DNA of 22,930 nucleotides, taken from SLAN01 sp964565375 (GTDB lineage: Bacteria > Spirochaetota > Spirochaetia > DSM-27196 > SKKC01). A model generated the notes under the pieces. That model was not told the DNA's origin and did no database searches. It worked only from the letters and a program-made list of their open reading frames with translations. The position numbers and the translations under genes are program-made. The DNA is taken from NCBI GenBank assembly GCA_964565375.1, contig CAZMEV010000050.1, positions 1 through 22,930 on the forward strand, written 5' to 3'. This document shows positions 1 to 8,019 of this stretch, piece by piece. Position 1 is the first letter of the stretch, and each line of letters begins with the position of its first letter.

Positions 1-2
1 CG

Positions 3-278
3 GGACGGCTGAAAAGCGAGGAGCTTGCCGGCGGGCTTATGAACCTTGTCACCTTCCCCATGATTATCCTCTCGGGAGTATTCTTCTCCCTTGAAGGAAC
101 ACCGGAGCTGCTTCAGACGATTTCCCGTTTTCTGCCGCTGACCCACTTCGTGGACGGCGCCCGCGCGATTATGCTCGACGGGGCAGGAATTATTGAGGTA
201 CTTCCCAATATGGCCGCGCTCGCAGCAATGGCCCTTGGCTTCCTCGGTGTGTCGGCGTTTCTGTTCCGGTGGGAGTGA
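3..278 (+). CDS. ABC-2 type transporter permease, C-terminal fragment
   Basis: This is the 3' end of a membrane permease gene that enters the window from the left, open in frame from base 3 with no start visible. The fragment (about 91 residues) reads GRLKSEELAGGLMNLVTFPM and continues through LSGVFFSLEG and LPLTHFVDGARAIMLDG to a final hydrophobic helix ending FRWE. The pattern of a 'LSGVFF' helix, the amphipathic 'P..L..I..FLPLTHFVDG.R' segment and a last transmembrane helix is the usual C-terminus of ABC-2 family exporter permeases, which act with a separate ATPase to export drugs, lipids or polysaccharides. The substrate cannot be told. The partner ATPase would be expected to the left of the window. 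Confidence 0.85.
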   Translation, partial: GRLKSEELAGGLMNLVTFPMIILSGVFFSLEGTPELLQTISRFLPLTHFVDGARAIMLDGAGIIEVLPNMAALAAMALGFLGVSAFLFRWE

Positions 279-399
279 AATAACGATAACTTTTGCAAAA
301 AGCGCCCAAATTCACGTTCGAACGGTTTTTTCGCTCTTTTATCACTCCGAGTTTCACATTAATGTACTCTTAAGACAAACAAACGCATAAGGAGTGTCT

Positions 400-942
400 A
401 TGAATAGGACAATGCATCGGATAATCCGAGTTGTAATGGTCAGTCTGATTGCTGCGGGCATGCTGACCCTGGTCGCATGCGAGCAGAATGCCGAGGAAGC
501 CGCAGCGAACGCCTCTTATCCCGTCTGGGATCTGCAGGACGGTGACTACCGTGGCCATTTCGACGACCGCGAACACGCCGTGAGCGTGCAGGTCACAATA
601 GAGGACGAGACGGTAACAGATGTCGGTCTGCGGTGGCAGCAGTACGATGGCGTGCGCTATGAAGAAGATCCGGATCTCCCTGAGGACTACCCGATTTCGG
701 TAGAGGCTATAGAGGGCATGGCGACGCAATACGAAGACGCCCTCGAATATCTCGTCGGAGCCTCAGGTGTTGACGAGATCTATGAACGCACCGTCCACAT
801 GGAAGGAAACCCCGATGGTACGCCCGTGCTCGACGCTATCGAGCTTCAGGAAGTCGACGGCTTCACCGCGGCCACGATCAGGTCCAGTAAACTGGCATCG
901 GCTATTCGGGATGCATTAAACCGTGGGCGGTATCGCGAATAA
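400..942 (+). CDS. Lipoprotein with FMN-binding-like domain
   Basis: A 180-residue secreted protein. The start is taken as ATG at 400 because AAGGAG at 389-394 sits five bases upstream; an in-frame GTG at 394 overlaps that ribosome site and is unlikely. Residues 1-27 are a lipoprotein signal peptide (basic MNRTMHRIIR, hydrophobic core, lipobox LVAC with Cys27). The mature part has a DGDYRGHFDDREHAVSVQV strand region and ends with DGFTAATIRSSKLASAIRDA. This resembles the FMN_bind domain of RnfG/NqrC and related lipoproteins, whose C-terminal S/T-G-A-T motif carries covalently bound FMN. Here the motif reads T-A-A-T, so the Gly is replaced and flavinylation is uncertain. Acidic composition suggests an extracytoplasmic, possibly halotolerant protein. 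It stands alone between the permease end and a terminator. The function is inferred from fold resemblance only. Confidence 0.65.
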   Translation: MNRTMHRIIRVVMVSLIAAGMLTLVACEQNAEEAAANASYPVWDLQDGDYRGHFDDREHAVSVQVTIEDETVTDVGLRWQQYDGVRYEEDPDLPEDYPISVEAIEGMATQYEDALEYLVGASGVDEIYERTVHMEGNPDGTPVLDAIELQEVDGFTAATIRSSKLASAIRDALNRGRYRE

Positions 943-1023
943 GGAATGACCCCGGCGTACATTCCGGGATACACCGCGAATGATATTCGCACCCCGGGGT
1001 TGCACGGGGAAAACATCAACCTG

Positions 1024-1075
1024 AAAAAAAGAGCGGCTGCCTCGACCGATGTGCTCGGAGGGCAGCCGTTTTTTT
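1024..1075. terminator. Bidirectional intrinsic terminator
   Basis: The arms CGGCTGCC (1034-1041) and GGCAGCCG (1061-1068) form a perfect 8-bp stem. A further short CCGA/TCGG pairing lies in the loop. A run of seven T follows (1069-1075) and seven A precede (1024-1030), so the structure can stop transcripts from both sides. It lies between the convergent lipoprotein gene (ends 942) and the YeeE/YedE pair (ends 1102), where a shared terminator is expected. Confidence 0.9.
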
Positions 1076-1101
1076 GTTACCGTTTGCCGGAGGGCGGCTT
1101 C

Positions 1102-1626
1102 CTACAGGTTCTTGCGTTCGAAGAAGCGGAACAGGAAGAATGCCCCGACTGCGAACAACACAATGACGACCCAGTGGTTTACGCCAAGCACCTCCGGGAG
1201 GGAGGGGTTGCCGAGCTGACCAAGCGAGATAATCGCGCGATCGAACCAGGGATAAAGCCCGGCATAAATGAGCGCACCGATAATCATACCGGCGATCGGC
1301 ATGAGTGCGTGAAAGCGGCCTTCACCGAGAGCACCGACACTGGTGCCGGGGCAGTAGCCGATAATGGCCCAACCGACGCCGAACATGAGTCCGCCGATAA
1401 TCTGGGCGCCGAGGCTTATATCGCGCGGCGCGAAATCGGCAAGGCCGATATCGAGCAGGAAGTGCACCCCGATTGAACTGACGATAATCGCCGTCAGAAG
1501 GAACTTCACAATGGTCATATCCTTCAGCCGCATGGCGCCGACCTGGCGCTCGAAGCGAATTGCCTCGCCTCCCTGAAGGAAGGCTCCGAAAAACAGTCCG
1601 GTTATAAGTCCGTATGCAATATCCAT
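1102..1626 (-). CDS. YeeE/YedE family sulfur transporter, second half-subunit
   Basis: A 174-residue integral membrane protein with about five hydrophobic segments. The key motif is WAIIGYCPGTSVGALGEG, with Cys92 in the family's G-x-CPG-T/S signature. YeeE/YedE (TsuA-like) proteins pass thiosulfate or related sulfur species through the inner membrane using conserved cysteines in such motifs. Full-length members have two repeats of about 170 residues. Here the halves are separate genes, as in the PmpA/PmpB arrangement. AAGGAGG lies seven to eight bases before the ATG at 1626. The gene follows its partner by 20 bases and ends at the bidirectional terminator. The substrate (thiosulfate, sulfide or other sulfane) is not shown by the sequence. 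Confidence 0.88.
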   Translation of the reverse strand: MDIAYGLITGLFFGAFLQGGEAIRFERQVGAMRLKDMTIVKFLLTAIIVSSIGVHFLLDIGLADFAPRDISLGAQIIGGLMFGVGWAIIGYCPGTSVGALGEGRFHALMPIAGMIIGALIYAGLYPWFDRAIISLGQLGNPSLPEVLGVNHWVVIVLFAVGAFFLFRFFERKNL

Positions 1627-1646
1627 AGTCTATTCCTCCTTACCTT

Positions 1647-2171
1647 TTACGCGCTCGTGCGGCCGTACAGAATGCGGGCCATAATAATTCCGCCGACGAA
1701 GAACATTGTCAGGGCGATGAGGCTGCTGACGCCGAGCTGGGCAACACCACTTACTCCGTGACCGCTCGGGCATCCGCCGGCCATTCGAACGCCCATGATT
1801 GCTACGAATCCACCGAGGAGCGAGAACCACAATCGGGTCTTCATGCTCATACCGAAACGGTCGGTCCACATCTGCGGAAGTCGCTCACGCTTGAACGTGC
1901 GCGTCATTTTCGACATCGCCAGAGCACCAAGTCCGATTCCAATGACAAACCACGTCTGCCAGTGTGTAAGCAGTATCGCCGGCCCATCGGCGAACGAACC
2001 GAGCTGAGCCTGGCTGACATCGAAACCGAGGCTGTTAACGATCATGCCGGCTGTTCTCGGAAATGTTGTGGATGTTCCAAAGAACTGCCCGATGAGTGCA
2101 ACACTGAGGATCTGCAGCAGTCCTGCGAGTGCGCCGAATACATATGGTTTATGTTTGGCCTGAATATTCAT
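1647..2171 (-). CDS. YeeE/YedE family sulfur transporter, first half-subunit
   Basis: A 174-residue membrane protein and the first gene of the two-gene sulfur-transport operon. The signature MGVRMAGGCPSGHGVSG places the conserved cysteine at position 134 in the GGCPSGHG motif typical of YeeE/YedE repeats. About five hydrophobic segments are visible, with a basic cytosolic loop around residues 88-112 (MTRTFKRERLP). The start ATG at 2171 has AGGGAGAG as ribosome site. A near-consensus promoter lies directly upstream, so the pair is expressed independently of parEC. The other half-subunit follows after 20 bases, and the two probably assemble into one pore. It may serve sulfur assimilation. A link with the sulfosugar locus 10 kb away is only thematic. 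Confidence 0.88.
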   Translation of the reverse strand: MNIQAKHKPYVFGALAGLLQILSVALIGQFFGTSTTFPRTAGMIVNSLGFDVSQAQLGSFADGPAILLTHWQTWFVIGIGLGALAMSKMTRTFKRERLPQMWTDRFGMSMKTRLWFSLLGGFVAIMGVRMAGGCPSGHGVSGVAQLGVSSLIALTMFFVGGIIMARILYGRTSA

Positions 2172-2215
2172 ATCACTCTCCCTATATAGATTATTGTTTA
2201 TCCATTTTGAGGGAG

Positions 2216-2244
2216 AATATATATATTTACGTATATAGTGTCAA
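2216..2244 (-). promoter_or_regulatory. Sigma-70 promoter of the YeeE/YedE operon
   Basis: Read on the minus strand, TTGACA (2244-2239) is followed by a 17-base spacer (2238-2222) and TATATT (2221-2216). This is a perfect -35 and a 5/6 -10. The spacer and -10 are very A/T-rich and contain a TACGTA core with partly symmetric TATA flanks. An exact 7-bp inverted repeat, TCTCCCT (2177-2183) and AGGGAGA (2210-2216) on the plus strand, runs from the ribosome site to the expected start of transcription and could be an operator. Confidence 0.8.
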
Positions 2245-2299
2245 CAGGCGCTTTGTGGAGGTCAGGTTGCGGCGTCTGTTACCAGAGGCTGCCGGGCGT

Positions 2300-4246
2300 T
2301 CAGTTGGTTACCAGTGCGTCAGCCGCGGTCTTGGAGTCCTGCGACACGAAGCGGGCGGATTTCGCTTTTTTCGCTTCAAGCCGGACACCCCTCGCCTTCG
2401 CGCTTTTAATGAGATAATCCTCTACCGGATAGGCTGCTTCGGTCTTTTTCGCGCGTGGGCCTGCCTCGAAACGGACATAGGCTGCAATCCCTTCGCGTGT
2501 GGACACGGCGAATATCTTCGCGCCGGCCGGGGCGATCTCATAGCTCCGTTCGAGGATATACTGCTCTATGCGGCAGCGCTTAAGGTAGGGGTATCCGGTC
2601 TTCGGGTCGGCATAAATTATGTTGAATACGCGCTCGGCCAGCTGTTCCTTGTCGGCCAGCCCGCAGGAGAGCAGTCCTTTGTCGACAAAGAGCTTCTCCG
2701 GCACCCGGATTACCTGGTAGGTCCCCGTACTTCGCATGACGAGAATCCGGTCGAATTCGCTGACCTTGAACAGCTCCTTGCCGCCCGAGACAGCGTATCC
2801 GAGATAGCCGGTGTTGCCGTCGTAACGGAGACTTAAGGTTCGCGCCGCGGCCTCGCGGGCGTCTATCCGGGCGAACTCGGAAATCTCGGTTCTGCGCTCG
2901 TGCCGCTCGGCTTCGCTTTCGATAAGCGAATCGAGATAATCGATCGCGTAGGATGTTACATCGGCAAGATGTCCGCGCACGACTTCGAGCCGCTCACGGA
3001 TCTTCTTCATCTGCTCGCGCGCTTTGTCGATGTCGTAGCGTGAGATTCGCCGGATTGGAATTCGCAGCAGCCGCTCAACGTCCTCTTCGGTAACCTTCCG
3101 CCGGATTTCATTCTTGTATGGCTTGAATCCCTCGATAACCGTGGAAACAACCGCTTCCTGTGTCTTTTCTTCTTCTATGCGCTTGTAGAGCCGTTCCTCG
3201 ATGAAGATGCGCTCGAGCGTGCGGGCGTGCAGATCATCGAGCAGATGTGCCTTTTCGTTTTCCAGTTCCTTTCGAAGGATTTCGACAAGACGGCCGGAGT
3301 GATAGTCGATGATCTCGGGGATCGTCATCGACACCGGCTTGTTGTCCTTGATGACGAGCAGGTTAACGCTTATGGCCACCTCGCAATCGGTAAACGCATA
3401 AAGTGCGTCGATCACGTCGCTCGCATACACGCCGCGGGCGAGTTTAATTTCTATTTCCACTTCATCGCTGGTGTAGTCCTGAATGCTCTGGATCTTCACC
3501 TTGCCACGTTTCGCCGCATTCTCTATGGAGTTTATGAGGCTTTCGGTTGTGGTTCCGAACGGAACCTCGCGGATTACAATGCGCTTGGGATCGGAAGTGT
3601 CGAGCTTCGCACGAACGAGCACCTTGCCCTGCCCTTCCGCGTACTCGCTTACATCCACGAGCCCTCCGCCGGGAAAATCCGGATAGAGTGCGATCTGCTC
3701 GCCGCGCAGCCGCGCCTGCATAGCCTCCATGACCTCGATAAGGTTGTGCGGAAGTATACGCGTGGACATACCAACCGCGATGCCCTCAGCTCCCATGACA
3801 AGGACCAGCGGAAGCTTAGCCGGGAAGGTTACCGGTTCGCGGTTTCTCCCGTCGTAGCTGTCGATGAATTCCGTGAGTTCCGGGTTATACAGAACCTTGC
3901 GGGCAAACGGCAGTATACGGCACTCGATATACCGTGAGGCGCTCGCCTCGTCCCCGGTAATAACGTTGCCGAAGTTTCCCTGCTTGTCTATAAACAGATC
4001 CTTGTTTGCAAGGGAAACCAGCGCGGCGTATATCGATGCATCCCCGTGCGGATGGTACTTCATGCAGTGGCCGACAACGTTTGCAACCTTGTGGAACTTA
4101 CCGTCGTCCACCTCGAGCAGGGTGTGCAGAATTCGGCGCTGGACCGGTTTCAGCCCGTCGTCAATGTCCGGAATCGCGCGGTCCTTAATGACGTAGCTCG
4201 CGTATTCGAGGAAGTTATTGTTGAACAGTCTGTTTACGTATGCCAT
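2300..4246 (-). CDS. parC: DNA topoisomerase IV subunit A (ParC type)
   Basis: The 648-residue protein is the breakage-reunion subunit of a type IIA topoisomerase, acting with ParE to decatenate and relax DNA. Visible parts: the N-terminal IPDIDDGLKPVQRRIL helix (25-40), the winged-helix motif KYHPHGDASIY (63-73), catalytic Tyr106 in ASRYIE, the tower region, the coiled-coil gate around 330-460, and a short C-terminal region from about 480. The length is much less than GyrA (over 800) and fits the short ParC of spirochaetes and Bacteroidetes. The positions equal to E. coli GyrA Ser83 and Asp87 are Ala70 and Ala74. The ATG at 4246 has no clear Shine-Dalgarno site and lies 28 bases after the parE stop, so translation is probably coupled to parE. 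Confidence 0.95.
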   Translation of the reverse strand: MAYVNRLFNNNFLEYASYVIKDRAIPDIDDGLKPVQRRILHTLLEVDDGKFHKVANVVGHCMKYHPHGDASIYAALVSLANKDLFIDKQGNFGNVITGDEASASRYIECRILPFARKVLYNPELTEFIDSYDGRNREPVTFPAKLPLVLVMGAEGIAVGMSTRILPHNLIEVMEAMQARLRGEQIALYPDFPGGGLVDVSEYAEGQGKVLVRAKLDTSDPKRIVIREVPFGTTTESLINSIENAAKRGKVKIQSIQDYTSDEVEIEIKLARGVYASDVIDALYAFTDCEVAISVNLLVIKDNKPVSMTIPEIIDYHSGRLVEILRKELENEKAHLLDDLHARTLERIFIEERLYKRIEEEKTQEAVVSTVIEGFKPYKNEIRRKVTEEDVERLLRIPIRRISRYDIDKAREQMKKIRERLEVVRGHLADVTSYAIDYLDSLIESEAERHERRTEISEFARIDAREAAARTLSLRYDGNTGYLGYAVSGGKELFKVSEFDRILVMRSTGTYQVIRVPEKLFVDKGLLSCGLADKEQLAERVFNIIYADPKTGYPYLKRCRIEQYILERSYEIAPAGAKIFAVSTREGIAAYVRFEAGPRAKKTEAAYPVEDYLIKSAKARGVRLEAKKAKSARFVSQDSKTAADALVTN

Positions 4247-4274
4247 GTGTTTGCGTGTGCTGTGGCGTCCGGGA

Positions 4275-6281
4275 CTACACCAGGTTCTCCATAATGAACT
4301 CGCGCCGCTGGGGCGTGTTTTTACCCATGTAGAAGGTGAGCGTCTCTTTGATGTTCTTGATGCTTTTCACCGAAACCTGCTCGAGTCGCATATCCGGGCC
4401 TATGAAGCGACCGAACTCGCTCGGAGAGATTTCACCAAGTCCCTTGAACCGGGTCACTTCCGGTGAAGACAGTTCCTTCACCGCCTGGTCACGCTCCCTG
4501 GGGCTGTAACAGTACCGCGTTTCCTTCTTGTTGCGTACCCGGTACAGCGGTGTCTCGAGTATGTAAATATGGCCTGCAACGACAAGATCCTCGAAGTAAT
4601 TCAGAAAGAAGGTCAGAAGCAGATTACGAATGTGAAATCCGTCGTGGTCGGCGTCCGTGGCAATTACGACCTTCGCATACCGAAGCCCGTCCACGCCGTT
4701 TTCTATGCCGAGCGCCATCATCATGTTGTAAAGCTCTTCGTTCTTGTAGAGGTCCGCTCGCTTGCGGCCGAACACGTTCTGCGGCTTCCCGCGAAGACTG
4801 AAGATCGCCTGCGTATACACATCCCGCGAGCTCACCATACTGCCGGAAGCACTCTGCCCCTCGGTTATAAAGATGGTCGACTCCTCGCCCTTCGGGCCGT
4901 CCTGCAGATGGTACTTGCAATCTTTGAGATTCGGAATCTTAAGCGCGATTTTGCGCGCGTTCTCTTTGGCATCTTTCTTGACCGCCTGCAGTTCCTTGCG
5001 AAGCCGTTCATTATTGGCAATCTTGTCGGCAATGCGTTTCGCAGCGTCCTTGTTGCGGTGCAGAAAGTCGACGACCGCCGACCGTGTTTCGTTGACTATC
5101 CAGGCACGGATCTCGGTGTTGCCGAGCTTGTTCTTGGTCTGGCTTTCGAATACGGGATTGGTAAGTTTGACGGCAATTGCCGCGGCAATGCCTTCGCGCA
5201 CATCCACACCCGAATACTGCTTCCGGGCGAACTCGTTCACGCCCTTGAGAATACCCTCGCGAAAGGCCGACAGATGCGTTCCGCCGTCGGAGGTGAACTG
5301 CCCGTTTACGAAGCTGAAGTACGTTTCCCCGTAGTTGTCCGTATGGGTGAAACTGAACTCGATCTGGTCGCCCCGGAAGTGGCCCATGTCATACAGAGCT
5401 TCGTCGCCGACTTCCGCCGAAAGCAGATCGTACAGCCCGTTGTCACTCTGAAAACGCTGAATCGGTGATCCATTCGCCTTCAGCGTGAGCATGAGCCCTG
5501 CATTCAGGTAGGCATAATTCCACAGGCGATGCTCAATAAACTCGGTTCCGTACTCGTACTCGCCGAAAATCTCGGGATCCGGTTCGAACTCCACGTACGT
5601 GCCGTTTCGTTCCTTCGAAGTCTTCCCCTGCTTCTGATCGACAAGCGCACCCTTTTCGAAGCGGGCCTCGGAGTACTTTCCGTCACGCACGGCGCGAACC
5701 CGGAATTCGCTCGAAAGCGCGTTGACCGCCTTCGTACCGACACCGTTAAGCCCGACCGAAAACTGGAACACCTCATCATTATACTTGGCGCCGGTGTTAA
5801 TGACGCTTACGCACTCGACGACCTTCCCCAGCGGAATACCACGGCCATAGTCGCGGACCCCGACACGGTTGCCATTGAGTGAAATCTCAATTCGCTTCCC
5901 GTGGCCCATAATGTACTCGTCGACCGCGTTGTCTATGACCTCTTTGAGGAGAATGTATATGCCGTCGTCGGGGTTTTCGCCGTTTCCAAGCCGGCCGATA
6001 TACATGCCGGTTCGAAGCCGGATGTGCTCGAGCGAGCTGAGTGTCTTGATTTTGCTTTCATCGTATGAGGCGGGCGAAGAGTTGTTTGACTTCGCCTTCG
6101 AGGAGCCGGTGGCCGCCGAACCGGACTTCTTTTCGTTCGACGGGCGCTTTGCTTTTGGGTTCGACTTTGTCTTCGAGGTGGTGCTTGAGCGCTCTTCAGT
6201 CGCGTTCGCTGCGGTTTTTCGGGTCTTCTTCGCACCACTCTTCGGCGCACTGCCGCGTGTATTGCTTTGCTTAGATGCCAT
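4275..6281 (-). CDS. parE: DNA topoisomerase IV subunit B (ParE type)
   Basis: The ATPase subunit of topoisomerase IV, 668 residues from the ATG at 6281. A longer GTG-started frame to 6341 adds nothing family-like. Residues 1-75 are a Lys/Ser/Thr/Ala-rich low-complexity tail not present in the usual family. The GHKL ATPase follows, with Glu114 and Asn118 in KEVIDNAVDE, the DYGRGIP box (144-150), the GLNGVGTKAVNAL lid (178-189) and QTK (381-383). The TOPRIM domain has Glu474 in ITEGQSASGS and DADHDG (543-548). RFKGLGE (611-617) is the usual C-terminal signature. The TOPRIM reads EGQSASGS, not the GyrB form EGDSAGGS, which points to the ParE-like branch of spirochaetes and Bacteroidetes. It is the first gene of the parE-parC operon; a weak GGA site precedes the ATG. 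Confidence 0.95.
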   Translation of the reverse strand: MASKQSNTRGSAPKSGAKKTRKTAANATEERSSTTSKTKSNPKAKRPSNEKKSGSAATGSSKAKSNNSSPASYDESKIKTLSSLEHIRLRTGMYIGRLGNGENPDDGIYILLKEVIDNAVDEYIMGHGKRIEISLNGNRVGVRDYGRGIPLGKVVECVSVINTGAKYNDEVFQFSVGLNGVGTKAVNALSSEFRVRAVRDGKYSEARFEKGALVDQKQGKTSKERNGTYVEFEPDPEIFGEYEYGTEFIEHRLWNYAYLNAGLMLTLKANGSPIQRFQSDNGLYDLLSAEVGDEALYDMGHFRGDQIEFSFTHTDNYGETYFSFVNGQFTSDGGTHLSAFREGILKGVNEFARKQYSGVDVREGIAAAIAVKLTNPVFESQTKNKLGNTEIRAWIVNETRSAVVDFLHRNKDAAKRIADKIANNERLRKELQAVKKDAKENARKIALKIPNLKDCKYHLQDGPKGEESTIFITEGQSASGSMVSSRDVYTQAIFSLRGKPQNVFGRKRADLYKNEELYNMMMALGIENGVDGLRYAKVVIATDADHDGFHIRNLLLTFFLNYFEDLVVAGHIYILETPLYRVRNKKETRYCYSPRERDQAVKELSSPEVTRFKGLGEISPSEFGRFIGPDMRLEQVSVKSIKNIKETLTFYMGKNTPQRREFIMENLV

Positions 6282-6401
6282 AGTGTTTCCGGATAAAATA
6301 GCAGGAGTCAGCGGTGAAATACAAACCGGCGCTTGCCTCACGTCATCCGGTAGTATCCAGTCGTCTCAGGGCATGCGGGAAGGCTCAGTCATCCATCCCA
6401 C

Positions 6402-6430
6402 TTGCCGTTCAAAACGATCCTGCGTATCAT
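6402..6430 (+). promoter_or_regulatory. Candidate promoter of the GMC oxidoreductase gene
   Basis: TTGCCG (6402-6407), a 17-base spacer and TATCAT (6425-6430) match 4/6 and 5/6 of the sigma-70 hexamers. The site lies 77 bases before the ATG at 6508 in the 226-base gap between the divergent parE and oxidoreductase genes. No other gene is visible in the gap. No strong parE promoter was recognised there. Confidence 0.45.
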
Positions 6431-6507
6431 TCAAGAATACTTTAACAAAGTGCACCCACCTCAAGACGCACGAGATACGCAGTACTCAACACGGAAGGTA
6501 TCTGATT

Positions 6508-8010
6508 ATGAATGGAACGACGTACGACTATATAGTCGTCGGCGGTGGATCCGCCGGCGTAGTAACAGCGGCCCGCCTCGCCGAGGACAGGAGCCTTCGC
6601 ATTGCACTTATCGAGGCAGGTCCCAACGATCGCGATATCGCGCAGATTCGCGAACTGCCGCAGTGGCAAACACTGCTCCAAAGCCGGTACGATTACGATT
6701 ACCCGATAGAACCGCAGAGTCGCGGCAATTCTGCGATGCGCCACAGCCGCGGAAAAATGCTCGGCGGCTGCAGCTCGCACAACTCATGTATTTCCTTCGT
6801 GGCGCCGGACTACGATTTCACCCGCTGGGCCGAAGTCGCAGGCGACAGCTGGGGCCCCGAAGCGGTGCGCCCGTATTATGAACGCGTGCAGCAGGTAGTG
6901 AATCGCGAACACTCCGACAGCGGCAACGCGGCGGTGGAAGGGTTTCTCTCCGCCGGTGAACAGGCGGGGTTTCCGCGCAGCGACTTTCGCGGACCCTTCG
7001 ACGAATCGGTCGGATGGTTTCTTCTTAACAAGCGCGGGCACCTTCGCGAGTCGAGCTCCGCGGCGTACTTCCACGGTCGCGGGGGCGTTCCTGAAAACAT
7101 CAACCTCTATACAGAAACAACGGCTACACGCCTTCTCGGGGAACAGGAAGCCGACGGCACGTTCCGCGTTACGGGGGTGGAAAGCTCCGCCGGGACGTTG
7201 ACGGCCGAACGGGAAGTAATCGTTTCAGCCGGCACCTTCGACACCCCGAAGCTGCTCATGCTTTCAGGGATAGGACCGGCCGACGAGCTTTCGAAGCACG
7301 GCATTGAAACCCGCGTGGCACTTCCCGGCGTGGGCGAACACCTGCTCGATCACCCGGAGGGCGTGGTAATTTTTGAGGCTGATGCTTCGGTCCCGGCCGA
7401 AACAAGCCAGCACTATGAGGCAGGCCTGTTCGCGCGCATAGAAAAGGATGCCGGCTGGCCTGACCTTATGATCCACCTCGGAACTCAGTGCTTCGATATG
7501 CACACAACACCGGCAGGCTATCCGCGTAGCGACAATGCGATAAGCTTTACGCCGAATGTGGCGCGTGCGAAAAGTGAGGGCGTGGTCCGACTCAAGTCGG
7601 CCGACCCCGCGGATCCGCCGAGCATTGACTTCCGGTATTTCACCGATCAGGAAGGCTACGACGAGCGGATTATGATCGAAGGTATCAGGCTTTCGCGCAG
7701 GCTTGCCGCACAGGAGGCGATGAAGCCGTGGGCTGCGCGAGAACTTGCGCCCGGCCCCGAGGTGCAGAGTAATGAGGAGATCGCCGAGTACATTCGAAAG
7801 ACGCACAACACGGTGTACCATCCGGCCGGCACCTGCCGCATGGGACGCGAGGGCGACGAAATGGCGGTCGTCGATTCAGAGCTTCGGGTGCGGGGCACGT
7901 CGGGGCTTCGCATTGCGGATGCCTCGGTATTTCCGCATCTGACAAGCGTAAACCCTAATATGACGGTGTATATGGTCGGCGAGCGCTGCGCGGATTTTGT
8001 GCGTCGGTAG
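6508..8010 (+). CDS. GMC family FAD-dependent oxidoreductase
   Basis: A 500-residue flavoprotein of the glucose-methanol-choline oxidoreductase family, which oxidises alcohols such as choline or sugars. The ATG at 6508 gives the classic N-terminus DYIVVGGGSAGVVTAARL (FAD dinucleotide fold, GGGSAG at about 12-17), followed by the acidic ribose contact LIEAGP. Signature 1 (GKMLGGCSSHN) lies near 88-98 and signature 2 (GTFDTPKLLMLSGIGP) near 240-255. The C-terminal active site shows His438 in YHPAGTCRMG and Asn482 in SVNPNMT, the His-Asn catalytic pair of choline-dehydrogenase-like members. No signal peptide is seen, so it is cytosolic. The substrate cannot be read from the sequence. The gene is alone, transcribed divergently from parE and convergent with the sensor kinase nine bases away. 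Confidence 0.93.
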   Translation: MNGTTYDYIVVGGGSAGVVTAARLAEDRSLRIALIEAGPNDRDIAQIRELPQWQTLLQSRYDYDYPIEPQSRGNSAMRHSRGKMLGGCSSHNSCISFVAPDYDFTRWAEVAGDSWGPEAVRPYYERVQQVVNREHSDSGNAAVEGFLSAGEQAGFPRSDFRGPFDESVGWFLLNKRGHLRESSSAAYFHGRGGVPENINLYTETTATRLLGEQEADGTFRVTGVESSAGTLTAEREVIVSAGTFDTPKLLMLSGIGPADELSKHGIETRVALPGVGEHLLDHPEGVVIFEADASVPAETSQHYEAGLFARIEKDAGWPDLMIHLGTQCFDMHTTPAGYPRSDNAISFTPNVARAKSEGVVRLKSADPADPPSIDFRYFTDQEGYDERIMIEGIRLSRRLAAQEAMKPWAARELAPGPEVQSNEEIAEYIRKTHNTVYHPAGTCRMGREGDEMAVVDSELRVRGTSGLRIADASVFPHLTSVNPNMTVYMVGERCADFVRR

Positions 8011-8019
8011 ACAGGGTCG

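Noticed and set aside
356..365. Palindrome ACATTAATGT upstream of the lipoprotein gene
   Set aside because: A 10-bp A/T-rich palindrome can occur by chance and no clear promoter hexamers frame it.
976..990. Hairpin GCGAAT-GAT-ATTCGC downstream of the lipoprotein gene
   Set aside because: Short, no T-run, and the strong bidirectional terminator follows 45 bases later; no separate function can be supported.
946..1476. A 176-codon plus-strand frame just after the lipoprotein gene
   Set aside because: It crosses the terminator and is antisense to the YeeE/YedE gene, so it is a shadow.
5869..6507. A 213-codon in-frame extension upstream of the GMC oxidoreductase
   Set aside because: It lies antisense to the well-supported parE 5' region, has no family resemblance, and the oxidoreductase FAD motif starts right after the ATG at 6508.
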